A stretch of 64,000 nt of DNA from Isoetes taiwanensis (taxonomy: Eukaryota > Streptophyta > Lycopodiopsida > Isoetales > Isoetaceae). The translations under genes were made by a program, and so were the position numbers. Positions 43,211 through 54,199 of the stretch are shown piece by piece. The stretch is from positions 25,178,883 to 25,242,882 of the forward strand of contig JAJEKV010000006.1 in NCBI GenBank assembly GCA_021234155.1. Direction: 5' to 3'. A model generated the notes under the pieces. It worked only from the letters and a program-made list of their open reading frames with translations. It made no database searches and was not told the origin of the DNA. Position 1 is the first letter of the stretch. The number at the start of each line of letters is the position of its first letter.

Positions 43211-44845
43211 TGTGGCGTCCCCTACTCATATCGGTGCACTCACAGGTATACAAGCGAGTTCATCCCCATACCAGCTCCATCCGTCTGGGGGCCCTCCACA
43301 TATCCTTTGCAGGTGGCGGGTTCCGGTGGGAAGAGTGAAGGGTCATTTACCCGATCTCCCTCGGGGTCTACCTAGGCTGGCGAGGCGTAAACATACATGT
43401 CGGTATATAACATAAGCACATAGCCACCTCGGAAGGGTGGTCCATCACATCTGCATAAACAAGGTGAGCACAATACATATGGGGAGTTCTACCCAAGGCT
43501 CGGACTCAAAGGGAATGGCCCGGCTTGGGTCTCAGATCATTATTGAGACGAGAATTCATGGCAATGGATTTGGCTGGCATAAAACATGGCGTGGGGTTGT
43601 CCCCTCCATCCGCCCCTCTGTGCACTGCGAGTAGGTTGAAAAGTGTTGGGACGACTAGCCAGCGGGATGCATAGCCGAAAGGGCTATTCACAGGTTCATC
43701 CTCCCGATTCGATGGGGCGGTAGGGATCACTCCCTCGAGGGAGATCTACCTGTGACTCAAGGTGACTAGAGGGCCTTGCCCTTATTGGTGAACCTTTGGA
43801 AAGTGAACACCACTTCGCGGGTGTGAGCCCATGCCTTGCCCACCGCGGTGGCAAGCCATCAGACCTAGTCACAATGATCCCTGGTAGGCTTTACACACCG
43901 GAGGATCGTTCAAAAGTCGGGGGCGAGGAACCTCCTTCTCGGCCCGGTCTGGCCCCTTCACCCACAACCGGTGTGGCTCTTGCCTGCAGGCGAATCTATT
44001 GTGTGCTAGAGGCTAATCTAGGAGCATCTACTACCAAGCTTTGGTCTCTACCCCCTTCCCAATACAAAGGAGTTCATAGAGATACATCATCCACATACAT
44101 CATAAGAGACTAAAGAACAAGATCTAATCTATATCATAGAGTTAGGTTCTTTAGTTAGATTTGGTATCTAGGGATCTAGTAGTTTTTGTTATGGGCAATT
44201 TAATAGGCTAAACCTACTGATTCTATGACTGAAATAGGGTTTAGACTATCTAACTAACCAAATACACGATCCTTGGGTGGCTCCTCGACTGAGCTCGACC
44301 ATCCTGGAGAGGCTTTCGAATCAAGGAAAACTAAGGATGCAATTCTCCCAAGCGGAGTGCAGGGAGGCGGGTTTTGGGCTGTTGAGGCAGCCAAAACAGC
44401 AGTTCTAAAACCCTAAAATGAAAATTGGGCAAGTTAGGGTTTCCCACCCTATATAGACAAGGGGTTGGTTAGGGTTTCCAATTATCCTCTTTTTGGCATG
44501 TGGGATATTGGAAATGGGCTACTGCCTTTAAAGGGCTAGGTGGCCAAATGTGCACACATGGAAATGTGTGCCCACGATATGTGTACATTGGAAAATGTGC
44601 ACATTAATTACACCTATAGGTGTGGCCCACTTGGCATGAAGTGTCCACTTGGAATGTGTGCCCACATTAATGTGTACATTGGAAAATGTGCACATTAATA
44701 GTTACACCTATTTACGGCGAGTTGCCCCCTAGGGCTACCCACAGCTACGCGTTGGCGTACCGTCGGAGGAGTGGGCGTGTCTTGGCGTGAGGCGGCGATG
44801 CGGTATAGATCCGGGGCGTATCACACCGTCTTTGGAAACGTCACA
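43211..44845 (-). repeat. 5' LTR (1635 bp) of minus-strand element
   Basis: On minus it starts TGTGACGTTTCC and is paired with 31668-33321. The CTATATAG TATA-like box is at about 44450 on minus. Confidence 0.95.
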
Positions 44846-44850
44846 AGATC
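44846..44850. repeat. Target-site duplication AGATC, right
   Basis: Duplicate of 31663-31667. The interrupted gag frame resumes immediately after it. Confidence 0.95.
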
Positions 44851-45300
44851 ACTTAAACTTGTAGGGCAATAAACCCTAAAGGCGGTGCTCAGTAGAGTCC
44901 ACGGCAATAAGTTTGCAAAGGCAGGGACCTCGAGAATGGCGGAGGCGCTGCAATATTACGGGACAAAGGCAAGGAACAGCGGGGGTTATAGCCCTGGGGC
45001 AGCCAGCCGAGGCAGTAGAACCCCATATGGTGGCAACGGGGGGAAGCGGCGGGGAGAAAGCGGGGTGTCCTTCAGGACAAGCGGGGAGGGTCAAACTACT
45101 CCAGCGGTCGCGGTCCTTTTTGCGAGGCAATGCCCAAGGGAAAAGAAGCGAGGGAGTGCATAAGCGGCTTTGCCGAGGTATAGGACAATGGCTGCCCCTC
45201 ATGTCATGAGTGTAGCACTAGGCGGAGTTGGGAGGTGGGACACTACATGCGGCGGCGGCCGGCGGCTCCAGCGACTATATCTAGGGTGAGTGTCATATCT
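44851..45300 (+). pseudogene. gag, 3' part, of + element
   Basis: Resumes gag just after the insertion. LVG, AINPK and the Gln/Gly-rich stretch correspond to about 38105-37650 of the relative. A cysteine-poor remnant replaces the zinc knuckle. Many single-base losses against the relative cluster at CAG/CTG. Confidence 0.75.
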
Positions 45301-47230
45301 TAGCGCCAATAGACCACAGAACAAAGAGAAGCCGGTATAAGGTAATTTCCGCGGTTAGGGAAGGCGAGCCCAAGTCCTTCATAGTCCTAATAGACTTCGG
45401 GGAAGTAGCCATAACTTTGCATCCCCAGAATGGTTCAAATGTTGAAGTTGAAACCTTGAAGTCAAAAGCGAGGCCCGTTCTCTTTAGCAAGTGGGGCGGT
45501 AAGGCGGTGGCGGCAGGCAAAATTAATTTCGACATCGACTTGCGGGTTAATATCGGATGGGGGGGAAGTAATGGGCATTGGCAAGTATGACCCTGATCCT
45601 TAGGAATGGAGTATCTTGGACCGGCGGGGGGGCCATCATCGACATGGGGAAGCGGAAGGTGACCTTCCCAGCGCCGACGGCAAGATCATTGAGATCCTGA
45701 GGTAAAAAGTTGTTCTAAGATCATGCGGTGTATGTCTTCTAAGCGGATGCTCAAGTGCATAAAAGTGAACACTGCGTAGCTTATATCTTCAAGGTTGAGA
45801 TCCAAGAGCCTGAGCCAGAAGAAGGTAAAGAGGATAAGGGGCTGAGCAAGTTACCTAAGCAGGTAGCTAACTTGATCACGGAGTTCCATGATCTCTTTCC
45901 AGATGAGATCAAGCAGCTTCCTCCTTATAGGGGAGTCGCGTGCGAGATAGCACTTTCGAGCAGGAACAAAGCCGACAAGTAAGGCTCCATACGAGAATGG
46001 CGACACAAGGAGTTGGCGGGCGGCAATTGCGAGGAGTTGCTCGACCCTAGGCTTCATTAGACCTAGCGTCTCGCCGTTTGGAGCACCTATTCTTTTGTCA
46101 AGAAGAAGGATGGTAGTTTGAGGATGTGCATAGACTATAGGCTGACTGAATAAGCACACCATCAAGAACAAGTATCGCTTCCCGGATTAGATGACTTGAT
46201 GGATCGGTTCAAGGTGCAAAGGTCTTCTCCAAAAATCGACTTAAGGTGAGGGTTATCATCGATTCGGATAAAGGAAGAAGATATCCATAAAAGCGCCTTG
46301 AACGCTTGCAGTATGGGCATTATGAGTTGGGGTAATGCCTTTTCGGCTTATCGAGCGCCCAGCGGCGTTCATGAGGCTCATGAGCGACATCTTGGGGAGT
46401 TCTTAGACACCTTTGTGATTATATTCTTTGATGACATTTTGGTGTATAGCGATCCTTGAAGAAAACCGCGTACAACTAAAGAGAGTCTTTGGAGAAATTG
46501 AAGAGGCACGGTTATGCATAAGTTGTCGAAGTGCCGCCGCTTAGCGGAGGAAGGTGGAATACCTAGGTCATGTGATCTCAGCAGAAGGAATCTCGGCGGA
46601 TCCCAAGATTGAAGCGCAGTGGTTCGTGGCGGCACCAAAGAATGTGCATGAGGTCCTAAGTTTCCTCGGCCCTGGCGGTAATGCAGAAGTTCGTGAAGAA
46701 CTTTGTTAGATAGCGGCCCGCTTAAATGACTTGGATTTAGATGAGAAGATGAAAGGTTGGGCATTGGCACAAAAAAGCCCAAAAATTTGGGTTTGAATTG
46801 TTGAAGGAAGCGTTAACAAAGCCCCGGTCTTAACCTGGCGCGACCGAGGAGAAAGATAAGCTTTGTAGCCACGGATCAAAGTAAGATAGCTACAAGAGCA
46901 GTGCTCATGCAAGAAGAGCGTGTGGTAGCGTATGACTCGGGGAAGATGAACGGCCGCCGGAACGCTGCACCGGCGCCGCGATCGGGGAGTTGCTTGCGGT
47001 TTGTCGAGGGGCATTAAGAATTTGGAGGCACTATCTTTTGGGAAGGAAGTTCCAATTGGATACTGAGACCATCGAGTCTCGGTATGTATTCATTTAAACC
47101 ACACCTTAACTTTGAAGGCGAAGAAGGTGGATGGGTTCAGCTGAAGAGTATGACTTTGATATAGTCTACAAGCGGGGAAGCTCAATGTGGTAAAGCGGAT
47201 CGCTCTCAAGGCATCCCGACAACTAGAGTG
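45300..47230 (+). pseudogene. Protease, RT and RNase H of + element
   Basis: The protease region has SFIVLIDFGE (about 45375-45405), where the D-S/T-G triad reads DFG. RT segments are LPPYRGVACEIAL (about 45920-45955), [15 protein letters not shown] (about 46100-46140) and the catalytic FFDDILVYS (FDD at 46427-46435). The RNase H part is at about 46.85-47.2 kb. Many frame changes relative to the minus copy. Confidence 0.85.
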
Positions 47231-47399
47231 CATTGCAATGCAATTTCGGCGCTCTCCAGCGACTTTGGTAGGAAGATTGAAGAGTCCTTGCCAGCGGATG
47301 TGGATTTCAGGAAGTATGGGCAAAGCCTCTCTAGGAGGCTAGAAACGAGATAAAGAGCGGGAAACCTTTAAACATTATAAGAAGGAAGGCAACTTTGTT

Positions 47400-48520
47400 A
47401 TACCATAAGAACAAGTTGTGCGTGAAGAATCATCGGTGTAAGGGAAATTGATCCTCCATGACACGCGCAACAGCCCAATAGCTGGCCATGCGGGATTCAT
47501 GAAAACATATTTCAAAGTGCGCAGCTATTATTGGCCAGGAATGAAGAAGTGGTAGCTCGCTACATCCAAGGAATGTCAGCTATGTGTGACAGACGAAGGC
47601 GAGAAAGCCGAATTCGGGGGCATTAGAGCCATTGCTTGGTGCCAAACGCTAAGTGGGAGGGTGATCAGCATGGATTTCATCTGCGGGGGCTTCCAAGGGC
47701 GCGAAGAGGGAAGGATGCCTTGATGGTAGTGGTCGACAAGTTGTCGAAGATGGCACATTTTGTGCCTTGCGGGACCACGGTGCGGCTATGGATACGGTAA
47801 CTCTTCACAAAGAGATCTTCGGGGCTTCATGGCATGCCAAGGGAGATTATCTCCGCGGGGATCCGTTTATGAGTGCCTTTTGGCAAGACCTCTTTCGACT
47901 ATCCGGGGCGAAGCTATCCATGAGCCGCGGCGTATCATCCTGAGACGGATGGCCAAGCAGAGGCGGATTAACTGGATTCTAGAGGACATGCTACGGAACT
48001 ATATGCGGAATAAGCAAGGTATGTGGGAAGAATTTATTCACTTGGTGGAGTTTGCCTACAATAGCACCAAGCAAAGAATCATCCCAAATGTCGCCGTTTA
48101 TGATTAATTACGGCTATCAATGCCTAACTCCGGACACTTGGCACAATCCCTCGCAAAAAGTAGAGGTTTCGCAGCCAGATGTTGTCCGACATGCAGCGGC
48201 TTCGTGGAAGAAGTTCGAGGATATCTTCTAGCGGCAAAGGAGCCTATGAAGAGCATCACGACAAGCATCGAAGCGGTCGAGAGAGTTCCAAGTTGGAGAT
48301 GATGTATGGCTCAAGATCAAAGGTGAAGCAGCGGCTTCGGGATCGGGAATTGCAAGAAGCTTGCTCCAAGGTGGGGTGGACCTTTCAGAATAGTCAAGAG
48401 AGTAGGTAATCAATCCTACAAGCTAGACTTGCCAAAGACACCCTAAAGATTCATAAGGTCTTCCACGTGAGTTTGTTGAAGAAGCGCACTCCAAACTAAA
48501 ATGAAGTCTTGGACACTCCA
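47400..48520 (+). pseudogene. Integrase of + element
   Basis: The zinc-binding region is at about 47.42-47.6 kb (KTYFK, YYWPGMKK). The core is at about 47.65-48.1 kb, with MDFI, KMAHFVPC and the conserved NWILEDMLRNYM (47968-48005). The C-terminal GPF-type module is at about 48.3-48.43 kb. It is homologous to 34480-35720. Confidence 0.8.
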
Positions 48521-48539
48521 ACGTTGTTGAAATGGCGGA

Positions 48540-48690
48540 GGAGCGGTGGAAATAGTTCGAGTTGATTCTTGATAAAGCCTTCAAGAAAACGAGGAGATCG
48601 AGTTTCTCCAATACTTGGTCAAGTGGAAACACTTGCCGATTGGAAGACGCGACATGGGTACTTAAGAAAGATCTAGTAAAGCAGTACCCA
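48540..48690 (+). pseudogene. Chromodomain of + element
   Basis: ILDKAFKKTRRS (48563-48598) is followed by YLVKWKH (48612-48632) and EDATWV (48643-48660) in a shifted frame. These are the aromatic and Trp positions of a chromodomain, and they place the element among chromoviruses. Confidence 0.8.
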
Positions 48691-48769
48691 CGAGTTCATG
48701 GAGCAATGGGACGGCAAGGTCATCTTCAAGAAATCATTTCGGGCATGTCGCTTTGTGTAGATTAATTCT

Positions 48770-49241
48770 ATGTCTAGTTCAGATAATTCCTCGATGCAAC
48801 CTATGCTAGTTATGGGTCGCATGCGTTATTATCACATGATGAGACCACTATGGTGATCTCTAGGGCGTGGTGTAATGTCAATGTAGGCATGACCGCGTTT
48901 CGCTGGACGAAAGTGGAAGGTAGATTAGAAAGTCTATACATCCATTGATAAGTAGATGACCTCGAGAAAGGAGGTCATTGAGGAATGCATTGATAGGAAA
49001 GGCACCTTTAGCCCCATATATGCTTTGATAGGAGGAATCTATCCTTCACGCCCCATATATGGGAAGGATATCCTCCACGCTAGGCAACTAGAGGTGTAGG
49101 CATGAGTGGCATATAGGCATGATAGGACGCTGTCTCCACGGCCATAATGGAAGATTCACCCTCTTCCTACACCGGGAGATTAGCCATGCATCCATGTAGA
49201 TAGGTGGGGTGGTCACCATATAACCAAAATTTTATTAATAA
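48770..49241 (+). other. 3' non-coding region of + element, left of Helitron
   Basis: Carries repeats of CCCCATATATGG at about 49010-49070 and no ORF. It continues at 51721 after the Helitron. Confidence 0.7.
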
Positions 49242-51720
49242 CTAGTAATGGTGCCCAGCGTTGCTGGGCCTAGGTTGGAAACTTGTTATTGACTTTAGAA
49301 AATTGAATGCACATACCTTGCAATTTAACAACCACTAAGTGTATACAGGATATGAAGCAACTTTGGTGTAGCAACTCTATGTCTAGATTCTTTTGTGAGG
49401 GAGGGAGAGAGGGAGGGAGGGAGGGAGGGGGAGATGTGCACAAATAGTAGTATTTGGAATTGCCAACCTTTTGCATAACAAATCAAGTGTACTAATTGTA
49501 ATGATCCACCTTTTGATACAAAAATAAATAGCATTGAAGTGCATCATATATAAGGGTCTTTCATATTTGGAGACCTTGTAGAGCAATTTATTACATTTAA
49601 GCAACAATACTTTAGATAGCCTCTTCATTGAAAGTGCTACAAACATATACTGAATTCACTATTATATAAAAAACCCAACTTTCACATGGGTTATCTTTAA
49701 TAATACACTTACAAATATCATGTGTTCAATAATTGCGGTTCATTTCCTTGCATGGCGCTCTAGATATTATCCAATGTTCTCCCTAAGATGGCGAATAATT
49801 TATGTTTATGCTTCATATGTCTATATTGATTTGCCAAGTAGTCCCTAGAAACACATTTGTTCATACAAAACTATAGATTGAAGACCTCTTTAACATGATC
49901 ATTATGTGCACATCCCAAGAAAAAAGATAGTTTCTATCATTTCGATTGTAAGAAGGTTTAAATCACACCCAATTGTTTACATGAAATATAGATGCGCATA
50001 ATTTCATAACCATGCTAGATAACCTCTTAGAAGGTTCACTATTACAAAATAGTTCTTTTGTTGATTTCGAGCTTAACAAAAGGGCTCTAGGTTTTGCGGA
50101 ATGCCGGCACAATCATTTATATAAAAGCATGCAATGTTGCTTCAGTATACATGGCCATAAGTCAAGCTGTAACCTATGGTATGTTCTTGTTCGGGCAAAT
50201 CGTTGCCATGTTGTTGGTTGTCTAACGGCCGAGAATGAACTTAGCTTTGGTGCAACAGGAGAATGAATCCGGGCATGTCGATCCAACTTTGAAGCCAATT
50301 TCCATTACGTCCTTAAAAGTTGTATTTGGCGTTGTGAAAAGGGGTCATTGTATATTCTACAATAAAAAAAGTCATCCATTATCCAATCTTCTATGGACCT
50401 TTGCGGGGGAGGGGAGATAATCGGAAGTTTACGCCAAAATGGAGCCCAACTACTTTTCAATACTGAGATAAGTGTGAAATTCAAAAAAAAAACAAATAGT
50501 GACTGATTACGTACCAATCCGGAAGATTTGTGGCAGAAATTATGCATATATTCTTGCGTTGCCCCTTCAAATTGCACTTTTATGTTGATAACCTAGATAA
50601 AGAAGGCACATATAATTCACTCTATATTACATCGCATCTTGACACCAAAGATAACTTGACTTGATTTATGCATACCAGTTGTTGACGTCTCACATCCAAT
50701 AAAAACATTTATGTTGAGCAATTCCAAATGCAAAGACTTCTGCAGAGATATCTAAACGAGTTTTGTATCTTTCATGGCTTTTGATGAGCAAAAGGATAGA
50801 GCAATCATGATAATGACATAAGGGGGCGACACTAAAGAGCATGCACGTGATTATGAGAAATGAAGATGCAATCACTTTGCCCCCCTTACTTGCACATTAC
50901 AACTTTGCGGCATCCCTTACCCCTTGCCCTACATAGGCCCAATTGAAAAGTAATGCAAATTCTATTGCAGCTCAATTGAATACACAAATTGCACTACTGA
51001 AATTCAAAAGTGCACAAGATTTGAATACCTAATAAGCTCCAAAAAACAGCTGGATGCTCTTGCCAAGCCGATCTTGCCAAGCTAGATTCAATAGGGACTC
51101 TGGGAGAAAATCCTTGCATGCAAATCAAGAGCATAAATAAGTACGTCTAGCATTTGACAAAGCCAGAAGATTCACATACAGAGGTGAAACCTGTCATGTT
51201 TGAAACGTAAGAATCGAGACCATATATCCGATTGCCATTGCCGACCAAATTGAAAGTTTTAGGGCCCTGAAAAAATCGGACGGTGAGTCGAGCGGGGCCA
51301 AAGCACATTGGAAGAAAACCTCCAGCCAAGGCCACCTTAGAAACCTCTCGCTTGAAACTAAAACGAAAAACGTTAGAGAAACCACCGCGATCCTCGGCTA
51401 CATAATATGCAATTTACAACCGATGAGAAGCCGGGCCGAATGAGATGCCGTGGAAGTGCCATCGAATCGCTTCTAAAGCATCGAAAAATGCATCAATAGT
51501 CATCGAGCATGGTAAATCTGAAAAATTGTTTTTTATTTCACGGACTCTTATGCCATAGCCAAAAGAGCAGAGCCGGAGGTAGAAGCCTGAAGGGGAAAAA
51601 AAAACCTAACCTCCACGGCCACGAATTCAACAACCTAACCTAACTTTCTAACTAAATCTGAGCCGTCAATTTTAGGGTTTCGTTGACGACATACTTACCC
51701 AATAACATTATAATATAGGA
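49242..51720 (-). mobile_element. Non-autonomous Helitron (2479 bp)
   Basis: On minus it begins TCCTATATTATAATG and ends with a GC hairpin, GCCCAGC-AAC-GCTGGGC (49254-49270), then ACCATTA and CTAG. It sits between host A (49241) and T (51721) with no target duplication. The empty site is seen in the relative at about 33715-33735, and the flanks join as expected. No Rep/helicase ORF is present. Frames such as 50012-50266 plus and 51147-51385 minus (FFQGPKTFNLVGNGNRIYG) could be captured gene fragments, unrecognised. A GGGA/GAGG run lies at about 49399-49432. Confidence 0.85.
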
Positions 51721-52115
51721 TTATTAAAATGGTACTAACGTAGTGTCGACCTGCAGGCCAATAGAGCGCTCCAGAGGGCAAGGAGGTCGAGCTACGAAGA
51801 CTTGCAACACAAATTTTGTTGGAATGTGTTGCAAGGAATGAAGAGTATCTCGAACAACATTTATGAAACGTTAAAATTTTGATAAACTAAAAGGATCGTG
51901 ATAAGTGAATTATTGAGTAACTTGTTGTAATGATGTTATGAATTGATAAGTTATTTCATAAGATAATGGCGTAATAATGTTCTAAAAATATTACCTTAAG
52001 GTAATCGTAATAAATGTGTAAGTATTATAGTAGTATATCGTATGCATAAGGTTGATTGCAGGTTAGGAAGATCCCAAGGTGGGGAGAACCACGATGCTGC
52101 GGACAACATCATTTC
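51721..52115 (+). other. 3' non-coding region of + element, right of Helitron
   Basis: Homologous to about 33333-33720 minus. Contains AATGGTACTAACGTAGTGTCGAC and no ORF. Confidence 0.75.
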
Positions 52116-52128
52116 AAGGTGGGGAGAA
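52116..52128 (+). promoter_or_regulatory. Polypurine tract of + element
   Basis: AAGGTGGGGAGAA directly before the TG of the 3' LTR. Confidence 0.9.
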
Positions 52129-53572
52129 TGTGATGTTCCAGCACAGTATACGGTCCCAAGACATATACTGTACTTCCTCGTCACGCGTACACGCCACTCC
52201 GACTGACGTGTACGCCGACGTGTAGCCAGGTGGGTAGCCCCTAGGGGGCCAACTTGCTAGGTATGTGCATTTATTATTAATGTGCACATTTACCAATGTG
52301 CACATTTATTAAGGTGCACACCTTTCCAAGTGGGCACATTTTGCCACCTAGCCATTAAAGGCAAGTGGGCCCATTCCCAATTATCCCACATGCCAAAAGG
52401 GGATAATTGGAAACCCTAGCCCTACCCTTGTCTATTTAGGAGGGGAAACCCTAACCTGCCCATTTTTCGTTCCTAGGGTTTTAGAGCTCTGTTTTGGCTG
52501 CTCCAAGAGCCAAAACCGCCTCCCAGACTCTGTCTGAGCGAATTGCACCATTAGTTCTCCTTGATTCGGCGGTTCAGGGGATGGTGGAACTCAGTCGGGG
52601 AGCAACTCAAGGATCGGGTATGTAGTGAATTAATAGTCTAAACCTTCTTCCGGTCCTTATATGGAGGTTTAGCCTATTACCTGCCCTTATGCCTATCTAG
52701 ACCTCTAGATACCTGGACTCTAACTAAAGAACCTAATTCTATGATATAGATTAGATCTAGTTCTTTAGCTCTCTGTGTTGTATATGGATGGTGTATATCT
52801 GTGAACTCCTTGTATTGGGAAGGGGGGTAGAGACCTCAAGCTTGCTAGTAGATGCTCCTAGATTAGCCTCTCTAGCACATTGTAGATTCGGCCTGTGTAC
52901 AAGAACCACACCTGGTTGTGGGTGAAGGGGCCAGACTGGCTAAGAAGGAGGTTCGTGTTCTGACTCTTGAACGATCCCTCTGGTGTGTAAGGCCTACCGG
53001 GGATCATTGTGACTAGGTCTAATGGCTTACCACTGAGTGTGGGTAGGGCATGGGCTCGACACCCGTGAAGTGGTGTACACTTTCCAGTGGGTTCAGTCGA
53101 ATAAGGGCAGTGGCCCTCTAGTCACCTTGAGTCAGCATGTAGATCTCTGGAGGGAGTGATCCCTACCTGCCCCATCGGAACTGGGAAGATGCAACCCAGG
53201 AATAGCCCTTTTGGCTTTGCATCCGGCGGGCTACAGTCAGGTCCCAACACTCTTCAACCTACTCTGCAAAGTGTGCACAGGAGGGGCGGATGGAGTGGAC
53301 AACCCTATGCCATGTTCATATGCCAGCCAAATCCATTGCCATGAATTCTGTCTGCAATGAACTCTGGAGACCCAAGCCGTCAGTCATCCCCTCGAGTCTG
53401 AGCCTTGGGTAGGACCCTTATGTATGATGCTGATCATTGTCTATGCAGATATTGGTGCACCACCCTTCGAGATGGATATGTGATTATGTTGTATACTGAC
53501 ATGTATGTTTACGCTTCCGCAGCTAGGTAGGCCCTGAGGGAGACGGGGTAAAATGACCCCTTCACTCTTCCC
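52129..53572 (+). repeat. 3' LTR, truncated (1444 bp)
   Basis: Matches the 5' LTR from its first base to TTCACTCTTCCC, then ends abruptly. About 125 bp of the LTR and the right target duplicate are missing. The following Gypsy element starts here. Confidence 0.9.
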
Positions 53573-54150
53573 TATTTGGGGTCTGGGTTCGGGAACTCCT
53601 GGAAGACAGCCCTCTGTGAGGACCCGTGGATCTAATAGGAGAGTCCGGGGGACTATGTCACGCGGGATTTGCAAGAAGAGAAGAAGAAGAAGAAAAGAGA
53701 ACAAATGAGAGAAAGATGATAAGCTTCCTTGATATCAATAATGAAAATACATGAACTCTCGCAATAGAGAGAAAACTGAAAGGAGACAAGACTCAAAACT
53801 CATCTAAAAACTCATGTGCTAGCTCTACTCATATATATAGTACAATGGCCTTGGGCCCAATATAGACACTCGACCGATCTAGGGTGCCGACTCACGGAAG
53901 GAGGCCCGATTTGAGGAATGTTGGCGGTGCCTCTTGAAGTGCCTAGAATCACGCTGACGGGACGCCGGGCGTGACGGGTCGCCACTTGTCCGAAAGGGCT
54001 CTTGTTGACGCCAAAGGCTTTGACCCGTGGGGTTCGCCGTTTGGTCTTTCGGAGCCTTGGATGGTCAACGAATCGACCGAGGATCCTTGAGCTTGACCTC
54101 GTCTGGTGCAGATGCATGAATAGTCCCGTACTAGGAGGCACAGACTAACA
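53573..54150 (-). repeat. 3' LTR-like end of minus-strand Gypsy element
   Basis: On minus it starts TGTTAGTCTGTGCC right after the PPT. Contains an AT-rich, TATA-like stretch (ATATATATAG, about 53829-53838) and a run of A/G before its end. The left end is uncertain: CA-ending candidates are 53615 (TGTGAGG on +) or the junction at 53573. Confidence 0.55.
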
Positions 54151-54160
54151 CTCCCCCACC
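54151..54160 (-). promoter_or_regulatory. Polypurine tract
   Basis: GGTGGGGGAG on minus, adjoining TGTTAG. Confidence 0.75.
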
Positions 54161-54199
54161 AAACGACACTTTCCGGAGTGAAGAAAAGGAGGAAATGTT

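Larger units (their letters stand above)
31668..44845 (-). mobile_element. Chromovirus with histone-H3-fold ORF, minus strand, inserted in gag of its relative
   Basis: A complete 13,178-bp element. 5' LTR 43211-44845, degenerate iMet PBS about 43197-43208, hairpin pair 42947-43009 and 42762-42825, TATA 42677-42684, ORF-A, hairpin pair 41126-41190 and 40929-40991, TATA 40744-40751, ORF-B, gag, protease, RT, RNase H, integrase, chromodomain, PPT 33322-33332, 3' LTR 31668-33321. It is flanked by AGATC on both sides. The orientation opposite to its host creates large inverted repeats. The pol ORFs are better preserved than those of the host element. Confidence 0.95.
24917..53572 (+). mobile_element. 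Chromovirus (Ty3/Gypsy) with histone-H3-fold ORF, + strand, nested into
   Basis: 5' LTR 24917-26481, initiator-Met PBS 26483-26494, two accessory ORFs with TATA boxes, gag-pol with chromodomain, PPT 52116-52128, truncated 3' LTR 52129-53572. Two insertions interrupt it: the minus-strand relative 31668-44845 (in gag) and a Helitron 49242-51720 (3' non-coding). Removing them leaves about 13 kb, the size of the inserted relative. The element itself lies in an exon-like frame of the second AT-hook gene copy. The right target-site duplicate is lost because the 3' LTR ends early at 53572. Confidence 0.9.

Noticed and set aside
49270-49646. Poly-Pro/Ser minus ORFs
   Set aside because: Caused by the GAGG/GGGA repeat in the Helitron.
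52129-53572. Solo LTR
   Set aside because: A PPT lies directly upstream and a matching 5' LTR with PBS lies at 24917, so it is the 3' LTR of a nested element.
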